Origin: an uncultured Bacilli bacterium
GTDB taxonomy: Bacteria > Bacillota_I > Bacilli_A > RF39 > UBA660
Length of the DNA: 21,284 nucleotides
Reading direction: 5' to 3'
Assembly (NCBI GenBank): GCA_934101605.1
Contig: CAKORS010000012.1
Span: forward strand, 1-21,284
Below are positions 13,768 through 21,284 of the stretch, piece after piece. A program made the position numbers and the translations under genes. The stretch's first letter is position 1. Each line of letters opens with the position of its first letter. The notes under the pieces are model-generated. The model was not told the DNA's origin. It ran no database searches and worked only from the letters and a program-made list of their open reading frames with translations.

Positions 13768-16695
13768 ATGTATTGTCCACTTTTTATAAAAACTGATTAT
13801 AGTTTATTATCTAGTTTAATAAAAGTTGATGATCTTATCTTAGCTTTAAAACGATATAACATCTCCTCATTTGCTTTTTGTGATAATAATTTATTTGGGG
13901 TTATGGAAATTGTTAATAAGTGTAAAAAAAATGATATAAAAGCTATTATAGGTTTGGAAATTAAATTTAATAACAATAGAATATTATTATATGCTAAAAG
14001 TGATGTTGGTTATCATAATTTATGTCATATAGAAACTATAAAAAATGATACATCTTTAAATGTTGATATTTTGTCTAAATATTCTAAAGATATTATATGT
14101 ATTGCTTTTATGGATAATGATGGGAGAAAGATATTAAATGAAATATATAGTGATTTTTATATAGGTGTCAATAATAAAGAGTTAGAGAGTAATGTATTAA
14201 ATTTGGGATATCAACCTGTATTTATTAATGAAACTTTGTATTTATATGACTATTTATATAAATATTTACCATATGTATTTATGATAAGAGATGGTAAAAA
14301 TATAAGTGATGGTATTGATTTTGTATATCAACATAATCATTTATTAACTAATGAAGAAGCCAGTAGTATGGTTTCTAATATTGCTTTAAATAACTCTTTA
14401 TTAATTAGTGATATGTGTTGTGTTAGTTTTTCAAAAGAAGTTTTTATGCCTAAGTATGACGTTCCTGATTCAAAGGAATATTTAAAGAGTCTTTCTATTA
14501 AAGGTTTAACTAAAAGACTTAATGGTAATGTAACTGATCCATATAAGAAAAGATTAATGTATGAACTTGATGTAATATGTAATATGCATTTTGAGGATTA
14601 TTTTTTAGTTGTTTATGATTATATAAAGTATGCTAAGAAAAATGGTATTTTGGTGGGTCCTGGTAGAGGTAGTGCTGCTGGATCTTTAGTTTCTTATTCT
14701 TTAGGAATTACTGATGTTGATCCATTAAAGTATGATCTTCTTTTTGAAAGATTTTTAAATCCTGAAAGGGTTACTATGCCTGATATAGATACTGATTTTC
14801 CTGATGTTGATAGAGATAGAGTTATTTCTTATGTTAGAGATAGATATGGAGTTAATAATGTAGCTGGTATTATTACTTTTGGTACTTTAGCTAGTAAACA
14901 GGCTATTAGGGATGTTGGAAGGGTTCTTAATGTAAGAAGTAGTGATATTGATTTTATATGTAAGAATATAGGTTTTAAAGATACATTAAAAGATTTGAAG
15001 AAAAATAAAGAAGTTTTTAGATTTATTTCTTCAGATGAAAAATTAAAAACTTTATATAATATAGCTTGTATTATAGAAAATAATAAAAGACATACTAGTG
15101 TTCATGCTGCTGGTATTGTTATTAGCTATAAGAATTTAAGTGATATATTACCTGTTATAAAAAATGATGATATGTATTTAACTGAGTATACAATGGATCA
15201 TTTAGAGGAAATAGGACTTATTAAAATGGACTTTTTAGGAATTAAAAACCTTACTATTATTAAGAATGTTTTAGATGATATAAAATTTTATGAAAATAAA
15301 AATATAGATATTAATAGTTTGGATTTTAATGATAAGAATGTAATTAAGTTATTTTATAATGGTGATACTACTGGTGTATTTCAATTTGAAAGTGATGGAA
15401 TGAAAAAGTTTTTAAAAGATTTAAAACCAGTTAATTTTTCTGATATTTGTAGTGCTATTGCTTTTTTTAGACCTGGACCAGCATCTAATATACCTTCTTT
15501 TATAAGAAGAAGAGAAGGAAAAGAAAAAATAGATTATATAGATGATAGATTAAAGGATATTTTATTTTCTACTAGTGGTATTATTGTATATCAAGAACAA
15601 ATAATGCAAATAGCTAATAGAATGGCTAATTATACTTTTGGAGAAGCTGATATTTTAAGAAGGGCAATGAGTAAGAAGAAGTTAGAAGTTTTAAAGAATG
15701 AGAAGGAGAAATTTATAAATCAGTCTGTTAATAATGGATATAGTTTAGATATTGCTACTAGAGTGTATGATCTTATACTTTCTTTTGCTAATTATGGTTT
15801 TAATAAGAGTCATTCTGTTTCTTATTCTATAGTTGCATATCGAATGGCGTATTTAAAATGCTATTATCCTAAGTATTTTTATAGTAATTTACTTAATAAT
15901 GTAGTAGGTAGTGATGTTAAGACTTTAGAGTATTTAAGAGAAGTTAAAAAACTTGATATTAAGGTGGTTGGGCCTACGGTTAATATGAGTTTAGATAAAA
16001 AGTATTTAGTTGATGGAAAACGAATAATTTTTCCCCTTTCTTCAATAAGAAATGTTGGTGGAGTTATTTCCAATTATATTGCTTCTGAAAGGGAGAAAGG
16101 GACTTTTAAGGATATTTATGATTTTTTAATTAGAACTGTAAAAAAGACGAATAATAAAAAGGTTTTAGAATCTTTGATATATTCTAAGGCTCTTTCTTGT
16201 TTTGGATATAATGTTAATACTTTGATAAATAATATTGATAATTTAACTAATTATGTTGATTTAGTAATGGATCTTGGAGATGTTGATATTGTTAAACCTA
16301 ATATAGTATTTTATGATGAGTTTGATAATGATTTTTTACTTGAGAAAGAAAAAGAATTATTTGGGTTTTATTTAACTTCTCATAAAAGTGAAAAGTATAA
16401 ATTACTTAATAGTAATATTTGTGATGTTAGTTCTATTAAAGATAAACTTAATAGAGTAGTTGATGTAATTGTAAATGTTGATAAGATTAAGGAAATAGGG
16501 ACTAAAAATAATAGATTAATGGCTTTTATAGCTGGTAGTGATAATACTGGTGAAGTTAGTTGTACATTGTTTCCTGATGTTTATGATAAGTATAATAATG
16601 TAAATAAGGGAAATATAGTTAAAATAACAGGTAAGGTAGAAAAAAGATATGATGAATATCAAATTATAGTTAGTAAAATTGACATACTAAATTAA
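13768..16695 (+). CDS. dnaE: DNA polymerase III alpha subunit (DnaE-type)
   Basis: Replicative/lagging-strand C-family DNA polymerase, 975 aa (typical DnaE is about 1,050-1,160). Order: PHP domain (1-about 230), polymerase core, helix-hairpin-helix region and a C-terminal OB fold (about 885-970). Polymerase motifs are intact: GPGRGSAAGSLVSY (about 297-310), MPDIDTDFPD with catalytic Asp339 and Asp341, the third Asp in IKMDFLGIKNL (about 488), FQFES and FRPGP. The PHP domain lacks its metal ligands: the usual H-x-H-S-x-Y-S-L-L is FIKTDYSLL and D-H-G is DNN, so it should have no exonuclease activity. ATG 13768 is chosen because AAGGAGGT (13753-13760) lies 7 nt upstream; ATG 13750 precedes that site. 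In Firmicutes DnaE usually works with PolC, not seen here. Confidence 0.95.
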   Translation: MYCPLFIKTDYSLLSSLIKVDDLILALKRYNISSFAFCDNNLFGVMEIVNKCKKNDIKAIIGLEIKFNNNRILLYAKSDVGYHNLCHIETIKNDTSLNVDILSKYSKDIICIAFMDNDGRKILNEIYSDFYIGVNNKELESNVLNLGYQPVFINETLYLYDYLYKYLPYVFMIRDGKNISDGIDFVYQHNHLLTNEEASSMVSNIALNNSLLISDMCCVSFSKEVFMPKYDVPDSKEYLKSLSIKGLTKRLNGNVTDPYKKRLMYELDVICNMHFEDYFLVVYDYIKYAKKNGILVGPGRGSAAGSLVSYSLGITDVDPLKYDLLFERFLNPERVTMPDIDTDFPDVDRDRVISYVRDRYGVNNVAGIITFGTLASKQAIRDVGRVLNVRSSDIDFICKNIGFKDTLKDLKKNKEVFRFISSDEKLKTLYNIACIIENNKRHTSVHAAGIVISYKNLSDILPVIKNDDMYLTEYTMDHLEEIGLIKMDFLGIKNLTIIKNVLDDIKFYENKNIDINSLDFNDKNVIKLFYNGDTTGVFQFESDGMKKFLKDLKPVNFSDICSAIAFFRPGPASNIPSFIRRREGKEKIDYIDDRLKDILFSTSGIIVYQEQIMQIANRMANYTFGEADILRRAMSKKKLEVLKNEKEKFINQSVNNGYSLDIATRVYDLILSFANYGFNKSHSVSYSIVAYRMAYLKCYYPKYFYSNLLNNVVGSDVKTLEYLREVKKLDIKVVGPTVNMSLDKKYLVDGKRIIFPLSSIRNVGGVISNYIASEREKGTFKDIYDFLIRTVKKTNNKKVLESLIYSKALSCFGYNVNTLINNIDNLTNYVDLVMDLGDVDIVKPNIVFYDEFDNDFLLEKEKELFGFYLTSHKSEKYKLLNSNICDVSSIKDKLNRVVDVIVNVDKIKEIGTKNNRLMAFIAGSDNTGEVSCTLFPDVYDKYNNVNKGNIVKITGKVEKRYDEYQIIVSKIDILN

Positions 16696-16730
16696 TTGAA
16701 TCTTTTATAATTTTTTATTACATGTTACAA

Positions 16731-16739
16731 TGGTATAAA
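16731..16739 (+). promoter_or_regulatory. Extended -10 promoter of the DUF368 gene
   Basis: TGGTATAAA, 24 nt before the ATG, in the 67-nt gap after dnaE; no convincing -35. Confidence 0.4.
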
Positions 16740-16762
16740 GTAGAATTTGAGGAGGTAGATTA

Positions 16763-17599
16763 ATGAAGGATAAGTTTTTAAACTTTGTAAGAGGAGTTAT
16801 CATAGGACTTGCTAATATAATTCCTGGTATAAGTGGTGCTACACTTGCTGTTTCTTTAGGTTTATATGAAAATATTATTGATGCTTTAGGAAGTTTTTTC
16901 AAAAATAAAAGTAAATCTTTTTACTTTTTGTTACCGATATGTTTAGGTATTTTAATAGGAGTGTTATCATCATCTAGGTTAATTGATTTTTGTATAAATA
17001 AGTATTATGTTCAAACTATTATGTTTTTTATAGGACTTATACTTGGAGGCATGAAGTTGTATGTTAGGAAGATGTCTAATACTTTTAATTTTAAAAATAT
17101 TTTGATTTCTTTATTTGTATCTGGATTTGTTATTTTGTCTAGTTTACTTATTCCTAAGGTTTCTAGTGTTAGTTTTGAGAGTATTACTGTAGTAGGATTG
17201 ATAGTTTTATTACTTGTTGGAATATTATGTGGTGCTATTATGATTGTTCCAGGTATTAGTGGAGCAATGATGCTTATTGTAGTAGGTTATTATGAACCTC
17301 TCATAGATGTATTATCAGATATAATGAGTTTTAGGGATTTGGGTATTAATTTACTTATGGTCTTTATATTTATTATTGGTTTCTTAATTGGTATGTTTAC
17401 TATAGCACAGCTGATTTATAAATATTTTAAGAAATATGAGGTTAAGTTTCGATTTGTTGTATTAGGATTAATTTTCTCATCTATTATAGTGTTATTATTA
17501 CAGATTGAATCGTTTAATATTTCGTTATTGTCTATTATAAGTTGTTTTATAATTTTATGTTGGGGTTATTTGTTAGCTATTAATATTGATAAAGAGTAA
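16763..17599 (+). CDS. DUF368 membrane protein, probable polyprenyl-phosphate transporter (PopT family)
   Basis: A 278-aa polytopic membrane protein with the internal repeat that marks DUF368: IIPGISGATLAVSLGLYE (about 19-36) and IVPGISGAMMLIVVGYYE (about 161-178), each starting a re-entrant-like half of the protein. About eight hydrophobic segments are visible. DUF368 members were reported to recycle undecaprenyl phosphate across the membrane (PopT), which supplies the lipid carrier for peptidoglycan and wall polymers; that role here is by family. GAGGAGGT (16751-16758) precedes the ATG with 4 nt spacing. It lies 67 nt after dnaE, with its own putative extended -10, and convergent to the LCP gene, with which it shares a terminator. 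It fits the wall-related content of the following genes. Confidence 0.9.
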   Translation: MKDKFLNFVRGVIIGLANIIPGISGATLAVSLGLYENIIDALGSFFKNKSKSFYFLLPICLGILIGVLSSSRLIDFCINKYYVQTIMFFIGLILGGMKLYVRKMSNTFNFKNILISLFVSGFVILSSLLIPKVSSVSFESITVVGLIVLLLVGILCGAIMIVPGISGAMMLIVVGYYEPLIDVLSDIMSFRDLGINLLMVFIFIIGFLIGMFTIAQLIYKYFKKYEVKFRFVVLGLIFSSIIVLLLQIESFNISLLSIISCFIILCWGYLLAINIDKE

Positions 17600-17602
17600 T
17601 AA

Positions 17603-17633
17603 AAAAGAATTTAGATTTTTTCTAAATTCTTTT
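17603..17633. terminator. Bidirectional terminator between DUF368 and LCP genes
   Basis: AAAAGAATTTAGA (17603-17615) and TCTAAATTCTTTT (17621-17633), 13 bp with a 5-nt loop. T runs are present on both strands, and the stop of the LCP gene overlaps the right arm. Confidence 0.9.
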
Positions 17634-19785
17634 ATTTTATTGTAACTGTTTTTGTGAAGTTTTTTGTAAAGTTTTTATATGTTACTGTGTAAGTTACTGT
17701 ATATGTTTTTAATTCAGGAGTTTGACTTGTTATGTTATCGTCATCATAACTATAATTTATACTAGCACTTGATGTTATATCTTTTCCTTTTTCATATACA
17801 ATTATATTATCTTTATCCGTCTCAACGTATGTTTCACCTTTAGATGTATCAATTACTTCAGAGTTTGGAATGTTAAATTCTACTGTTATTTCATCTTCTT
17901 GTTTATTATCTTCTGTTTTATTATTAGAGCTTGAATTAGTTGCTACTACTAATGTTATACTATCTTTTATTAAATCTATACGTTTATTTGCTGGGTAGCT
18001 TTGTGAAATTACTGTTCCACTTGTGTAACTTGTTGTTTGTTTTTCTTCTATTTTTACTGACAATCCTAAAGCTTCTAGTTTTGCTTTAGCTGTTGTTACA
18101 TCTAATCCTACGACAGAAGGAAGTAGGGAATATGAAGATGATCCTCCAGATGTATCAGTTCCAATCATTTTCATTTCAAATGGTTCTTCAATATTGAAGT
18201 CCATTGTTTTTATTTTATTTGTTACTTTTTCTTTGCCAAGATTTTGTTTCATAGCTGTTATGATTTGATTTAAACTATCTTGATTAGGAATGAAGTTGTA
18301 AAGAGTAAGTCCCATTGCTTCATCATAAATCATTTGTCCTTGACCAGTTAAATATAGTTGTTGCATGTTTATTATATTATTACTATTACTACTTGTTGAG
18401 AATAATACTTTAGCTATGTCATAGAATGATAATAATTGATTTGTTGTAAAGTTTGTATCAATGCTGTTACTTATTGTGTCTAGTATTTTTAATGCTTTAT
18501 TTGTACTTTTTATTACTTTTAATTTATTAAGCATTCCTTGAACTACAAGTTGTTGATTTAATCCTCTTTGGAAATCTCCTAGAGCAAGAGTTTTTCTATG
18601 TCTTGCAAAGGCTAGGGCTTGTTCACCATTTATATCCATTTTTCCTTTGTGGAAGCATTGCTGATTGCCAAAGTTACGGTTACTATCTTGCTCACAAACT
18701 CCATCCATTTCTTCAGGAACATCAATTGTTATACCTCCTAGAGCATCAACCATTTTTACAACACCTTTAAAGTTTATTTTTACGTAGTAATCAATATTTA
18801 TTCCTGTGAAGTTTTCAATTGTTTTAATCATACAAGATTCTCCGTTCCATCCTGCATGCGTTATTTTATTTTCTTTTTGTCCTGCAAAACAAGCAATAGG
18901 TACGTATGTATCTCTTGGAATACTCCAAATAGTTGCATTTAATGTTTTAGGATTAAATGTTAGAACCATTAAGGCATCTCCATTTCCTGTTGCATTTTTT
19001 TCTAATGTGTCTGCGGTTGAATCAATACCCATTAGTAAAACTGTAAATGGTTCTGTAATTGAACTTGATTCGTTTTTATTTACTATTTCTTCTCCTACAT
19101 ATTTTGCTATTTCTTTTTTTGATAATTTTTTAGATTTTTTATAGATTACTTTTGTTTCTTCTTTTATATTTTTGTAGGCATCTATTGATGTAAACATACT
19201 TGTATAGTTTGATGATACTATAATAGCATCTATTTTATTATCATATAAATCTTTTAACATACTTGAAATATCTGTATATTCTTCTATTTTAGAGTTTTTT
19301 TCTAATTTATTTTCATCAATTATTTCAAGTCCTATTACATAACCATCGATTGATGTTTCATCTACAACGATACCAATTGTTTTATCTTTTAAATCATCTA
19401 TTTTTTTTAATTTGCTATCTTTCATTACAACTATATTTGTTTCATAAGTTACACTTGATTTATTAGCACTGCTTAGAGAGTTATAAGTTCTATAAATAAG
19501 GTAGCTACCATATAGTTGAATCCCGGTTAATAATAGGGAAACTAATATAAAGATTATAACTTTATAAATCTTAGTTTTTTTCATTAGTTTATCTAATAAG
19601 AATATGGCTAATGCATTTATCATTACTAATATTGTTATTCCTAATACTATCCATTTTGTTTCTATTTTTCCTACTAGTGATGTCGTATAAATAATTAATA
19701 TTAGTGATATGATTTGTAATGTATTAAATATGATTGTTAATATTTTATTTTTCTTTAAATTTGGCTTTATTTTTTCTTTTTTCAT
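17632..19785 (-). CDS. LytR-CpsA-Psr (LCP) family protein with SBP-like, PASTA and Ig-like domains
   Basis: A 717-aa membrane protein. Order: three transmembrane segments (about 15-38, 44-66, 74-98); an extracellular domain resembling half of a type 3 solute-binding protein (about 115-235, KIDDLKDKTIGIVVDETS and NKIDAIIVSSNY); the LCP domain (about 246-420) with LLMGIDS, DALMVLTFNP, WSIPRDTYVPI, GGITIDVPE and the Arg-rich AFARHRKTLALGDFQRGLNQQ, which binds the polyprenyl-pyrophosphate substrate; a PASTA domain (about 553-615, LPSVVGLDVTTAKAKLEALGL); and an Ig-like C-terminal domain (about 655-717). LCP enzymes transfer wall teichoic acid or capsule-like polymers from undecaprenyl carriers to peptidoglycan. 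The PASTA domain suggests binding to muropeptides or nascent wall. AAAGGAG precedes the ATG and a promoter lies upstream. The PBP gene is upstream, separated by a terminator. Confidence 0.92.
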   Translation of the reverse strand: MKKEKIKPNLKKNKILTIIFNTLQIISLILIIYTTSLVGKIETKWIVLGITILVMINALAIFLLDKLMKKTKIYKVIIFILVSLLLTGIQLYGSYLIYRTYNSLSSANKSSVTYETNIVVMKDSKLKKIDDLKDKTIGIVVDETSIDGYVIGLEIIDENKLEKNSKIEEYTDISSMLKDLYDNKIDAIIVSSNYTSMFTSIDAYKNIKEETKVIYKKSKKLSKKEIAKYVGEEIVNKNESSSITEPFTVLLMGIDSTADTLEKNATGNGDALMVLTFNPKTLNATIWSIPRDTYVPIACFAGQKENKITHAGWNGESCMIKTIENFTGINIDYYVKINFKGVVKMVDALGGITIDVPEEMDGVCEQDSNRNFGNQQCFHKGKMDINGEQALAFARHRKTLALGDFQRGLNQQLVVQGMLNKLKVIKSTNKALKILDTISNSIDTNFTTNQLLSFYDIAKVLFSTSSNSNNIINMQQLYLTGQGQMIYDEAMGLTLYNFIPNQDSLNQIITAMKQNLGKEKVTNKIKTMDFNIEEPFEMKMIGTDTSGGSSSYSLLPSVVGLDVTTAKAKLEALGLSVKIEEKQTTSYTSGTVISQSYPANKRIDLIKDSITLVVATNSSSNNKTEDNKQEDEITVEFNIPNSEVIDTSKGETYVETDKDNIIVYEKGKDITSSASINYSYDDDNITSQTPELKTYTVTYTVTYKNFTKNFTKTVTIK

Positions 19786-19813
19786 ACTACGACTCCTTTA
19801 TCTTGATAATAAT

Positions 19814-19842
19814 ATTATATAATATATTTAGATATATAACAA
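19814..19842 (-). promoter_or_regulatory. Promoter of the LCP gene
   Basis: On the minus strand, TTGTTA (19842-19837), a 17-nt spacer and a perfect TATAAT (19819-19814), about 29 nt before the ATG at 19785. Confidence 0.6.
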
Positions 19843-19843
19843 T

Positions 19844-19871
19844 AAAAAAATCTTGAAGCCAAGATTTTTTT
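19844..19871 (-). terminator. Terminator of the class A PBP gene
   Basis: A perfect 12-bp stem AAAAAAATCTTG (19844-19855) / CAAGATTTTTTT (19860-19871) with an AAGC loop, ten bases past the PBP stop and just before the LCP promoter. T runs on both strands make it symmetric. Confidence 0.88.
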
Positions 19872-19880
19872 ATTTGTTTA

Positions 19881-21284
19881 TTAGCTTACAGTTACTATAT
19901 CAGTGAATGATTTTTCTTCGCCTTTATATTTTGCTGTATAGGTTACTGTGTATTCACCAACTTGAGATGTATCAATGCTACTTACTACTGATCCATTTTG
20001 ATCTACTATTTTAGTTGTTATTTGAGCACTTGATGTAACATCTTTTCCATCAGCTAAAACTTCAATTGGATCACTTAATGGACTCCATGAACTTCCTATT
20101 GCAATTGATTCTGATGAATCACCTTTATAATTGAATGTAATATTTGGAGATATAGTATAACTTGAACCAGCACTCATGTTACTTGTTGTTTTTTTGTATG
20201 CTGTTTTTACTGTATATGTTCCATATGGATCTGAAGTAGAGTAGGTATAATAGTTATTTGTTGTAAATCCTAAGAATTCACCTTCAAAATAAACATTATA
20301 TCCAAACTCTCCAAAGTCAGATGAAGCATTTGAAGGTTTGTTAACACTATTCCATGTTATTTTAACTTTTCCATTATTATATGTTGCACTTACTCCAGTT
20401 GGAGCATCTAGGGCTGCATATCTTGCTGATACTTCTGTTGGTTCTGTTCCTTTTTTGAATAATTCTGTTATTTTCATATTGCTTGGAGTAGATGAACTTG
20501 CTAGTGTTAGAGGATCACTTCCTCTTTCTACTGTTGCCCAAACAACACTTGAAGGTTTTGTAAATGTTGCACCATCGTTATCAAATACTGCTTTGGCACA
20601 TGCTCTATAAAGGCCGTTTCTGTGGATTACCATTTGTGATTGAGTTATATATCTTCCTTTTTTGTTTTCTTTAAATCCTGTCCACATTGCTAAAGTTATT
20701 TTAGGTGTGTATCCAGCGATTAATCCATCTGGTGTTGCATTTGATGGATAACCGAAGTATTTAGCTGTTTCTTGATCATAGTTAGTTGTTCCTGTTTTTG
20801 TTGCAACTTCACTATTTATTACACTTGAAACTCCGATTTGTTTTGCAACGTCTTGTAATACATTAGTAATCATATATGCAGTCGAATCGCTCATTGCTTT
20901 TACTTTTTCTGGTTTAAATTCTAATGTTTCATTTGATTCTTTTAATATAATTTTATTAACAGTATATGGTTCTCTATAATATCCACCGTTTGAGAATGCT
21001 GCGTAAGCTCCAGCTAATTGATATGGAGAAGTTCCATCGAATGCTCCTAAAGCGTGAGCTTCATGAATAAATCCTGTTGAGTCAACTTCTGGTGTAATAC
21101 CTAAGGTTTCAACGAATTTTCTTATTTTACTATTATCTACAGATTGGAATGCTTTGATTGCTGGAATGTTTCTTGAATCTGATAGGGCATATCTTAAAGT
21201 TATTTTTCCTTTGAATTGGAAATCATAGTTTTCTATTTTTCCACCACCACTATATGAGTATGGAGAGTCATCTATTGTTTGACC
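19881..21284 (-). CDS. Class A penicillin-binding protein, C-terminal part (5' end beyond window)
   Basis: The frame is open to the window edge, giving 467 visible residues; the glycosyltransferase domain and the catalytic Ser (SxxK) lie outside. The transpeptidase domain shows the SxN motif as DSRNIPA (visible residues 36-42) and the KTGT motif (visible residues 163-166), with typical stretches HALGAFDGTSPYQLAGAYAAFSNGGYY and AMWTGF. After the domain come an FN3-like beta-sandwich (starting near LDAPTGVSATY, with KVKITWN) and an Ig-like domain of about 65 residues at the very end, similar to that of the LCP protein. Class A PBPs polymerise and cross-link peptidoglycan; the FN3/Ig tails are probably wall- or protein-binding. 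The first visible in-frame ATG (20894) is internal to the transpeptidase domain, not a start. Confidence 0.93.
   Translation of the reverse strand, partial: GQTIDDSPYSYSGGGKIENYDFQFKGKITLRYALSDSRNIPAIKAFQSVDNSKIRKFVETLGITPEVDSTGFIHEAHALGAFDGTSPYQLAGAYAAFSNGGYYREPYTVNKIILKESNETLEFKPEKVKAMSDSTAYMITNVLQDVAKQIGVSSVINSEVATKTGTTNYDQETAKYFGYPSNATPDGLIAGYTPKITLAMWTGFKENKKGRYITQSQMVIHRNGLYRACAKAVFDNDGATFTKPSSVVWATVERGSDPLTLASSSTPSNMKITELFKKGTEPTEVSARYAALDAPTGVSATYNNGKVKITWNSVNKPSNASSDFGEFGYNVYFEGEFLGFTTNNYYTYSTSDPYGTYTVKTAYKKTTSNMSAGSSYTISPNITFNYKGDSSESIAIGSSWSPLSDPIEVLADGKDVTSSAQITTKIVDQNGSVVSSIDTSQVGEYTVTYTAKYKGEEKSFTDIVTVS

Noticed and set aside
1..21284. CRISPR array, prophage or integrated mobile element
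   Set aside because: No regularly spaced repeats, integrase, transposase or phage structural genes are visible, and composition is uniform.

Overview
The window is AT-rich (roughly three quarters A+T by eye). It comes from a Firmicutes-type bacterium with a Gram-positive envelope and the standard genetic code: TGG encodes Trp and TGA serves as a real stop (e.g. at 6469-6471), so it is not a UGA-Trp mycoplasma. The mix of a YlbJ-like sporulation-family membrane protein, a YlbL/SepM-type Lon-PDZ protease, a bL28 gene, DnaE, LCP and class A PBP, with strong AGGAGG/AGGTGA ribosome sites, suggests a low-GC Bacilli/Erysipelotrichia or gut Tenericutes-like (RF39-type) lineage. That placement is inference. 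No prophage, insertion sequence or CRISPR array is visible.

Layout. 1-640: 3' end of priA. 654-3654: a GspE/PilB-type secretion ATPase on the minus strand, divergent from two overlapping prepilin-like genes. 3641-5604: a YlbJ-like membrane protein and, divergently, a membrane-anchored PDZ-Lon protease. 5677-7774: a PPP-type metallophosphatase, a charged/coiled-coil protein with a hydrophobic C-terminus behind a near-consensus promoter, and an 84-aa acidic protein. 7810-11398 (minus): a two-gene operon encoding a secreted SH3/glucosaminidase with a C-terminal type I dockerin, followed by a membrane-anchored protein with a cohesin-like domain. 11592-11665: tRNA-Cys. 11906-13455: small uncharacterised genes, including a leader-peptide/small-membrane-protein cassette (12458-12937) made of very short ORFs, two inverted repeats and a terminator. 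13476-13646 (minus): bL28. 13768-16695: dnaE with a degenerate PHP domain. 16763-17599: DUF368 membrane protein. 17632-19785 (minus): an LCP protein with added SBP-like, PASTA and Ig-like domains. 19881-21284 (minus, 5' end outside the window): the transpeptidase end of a class A PBP with FN3-like and Ig-like tails.

How the genes fit together. Much of the window concerns the cell envelope: glycan polymerisation and cross-linking (PBP), attachment of wall polymers (LCP), a DUF368 protein of the polyprenyl-phosphate transporter family, peptidoglycan cleavage (glucosaminidase), membrane proteolysis (PDZ-Lon) and a partial pseudopilus machine. The most interesting proposal is that the dockerin-bearing autolysin is held at the membrane by the cohesin-like protein encoded 10 nt downstream, giving a miniature cellulosome-type scaffold for a wall hydrolase. 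The LCP and PBP also share a homologous C-terminal Ig-like domain. The genome is compact, with shared bidirectional terminators that contain stop codons, overlapping genes and many extended -10 promoters.
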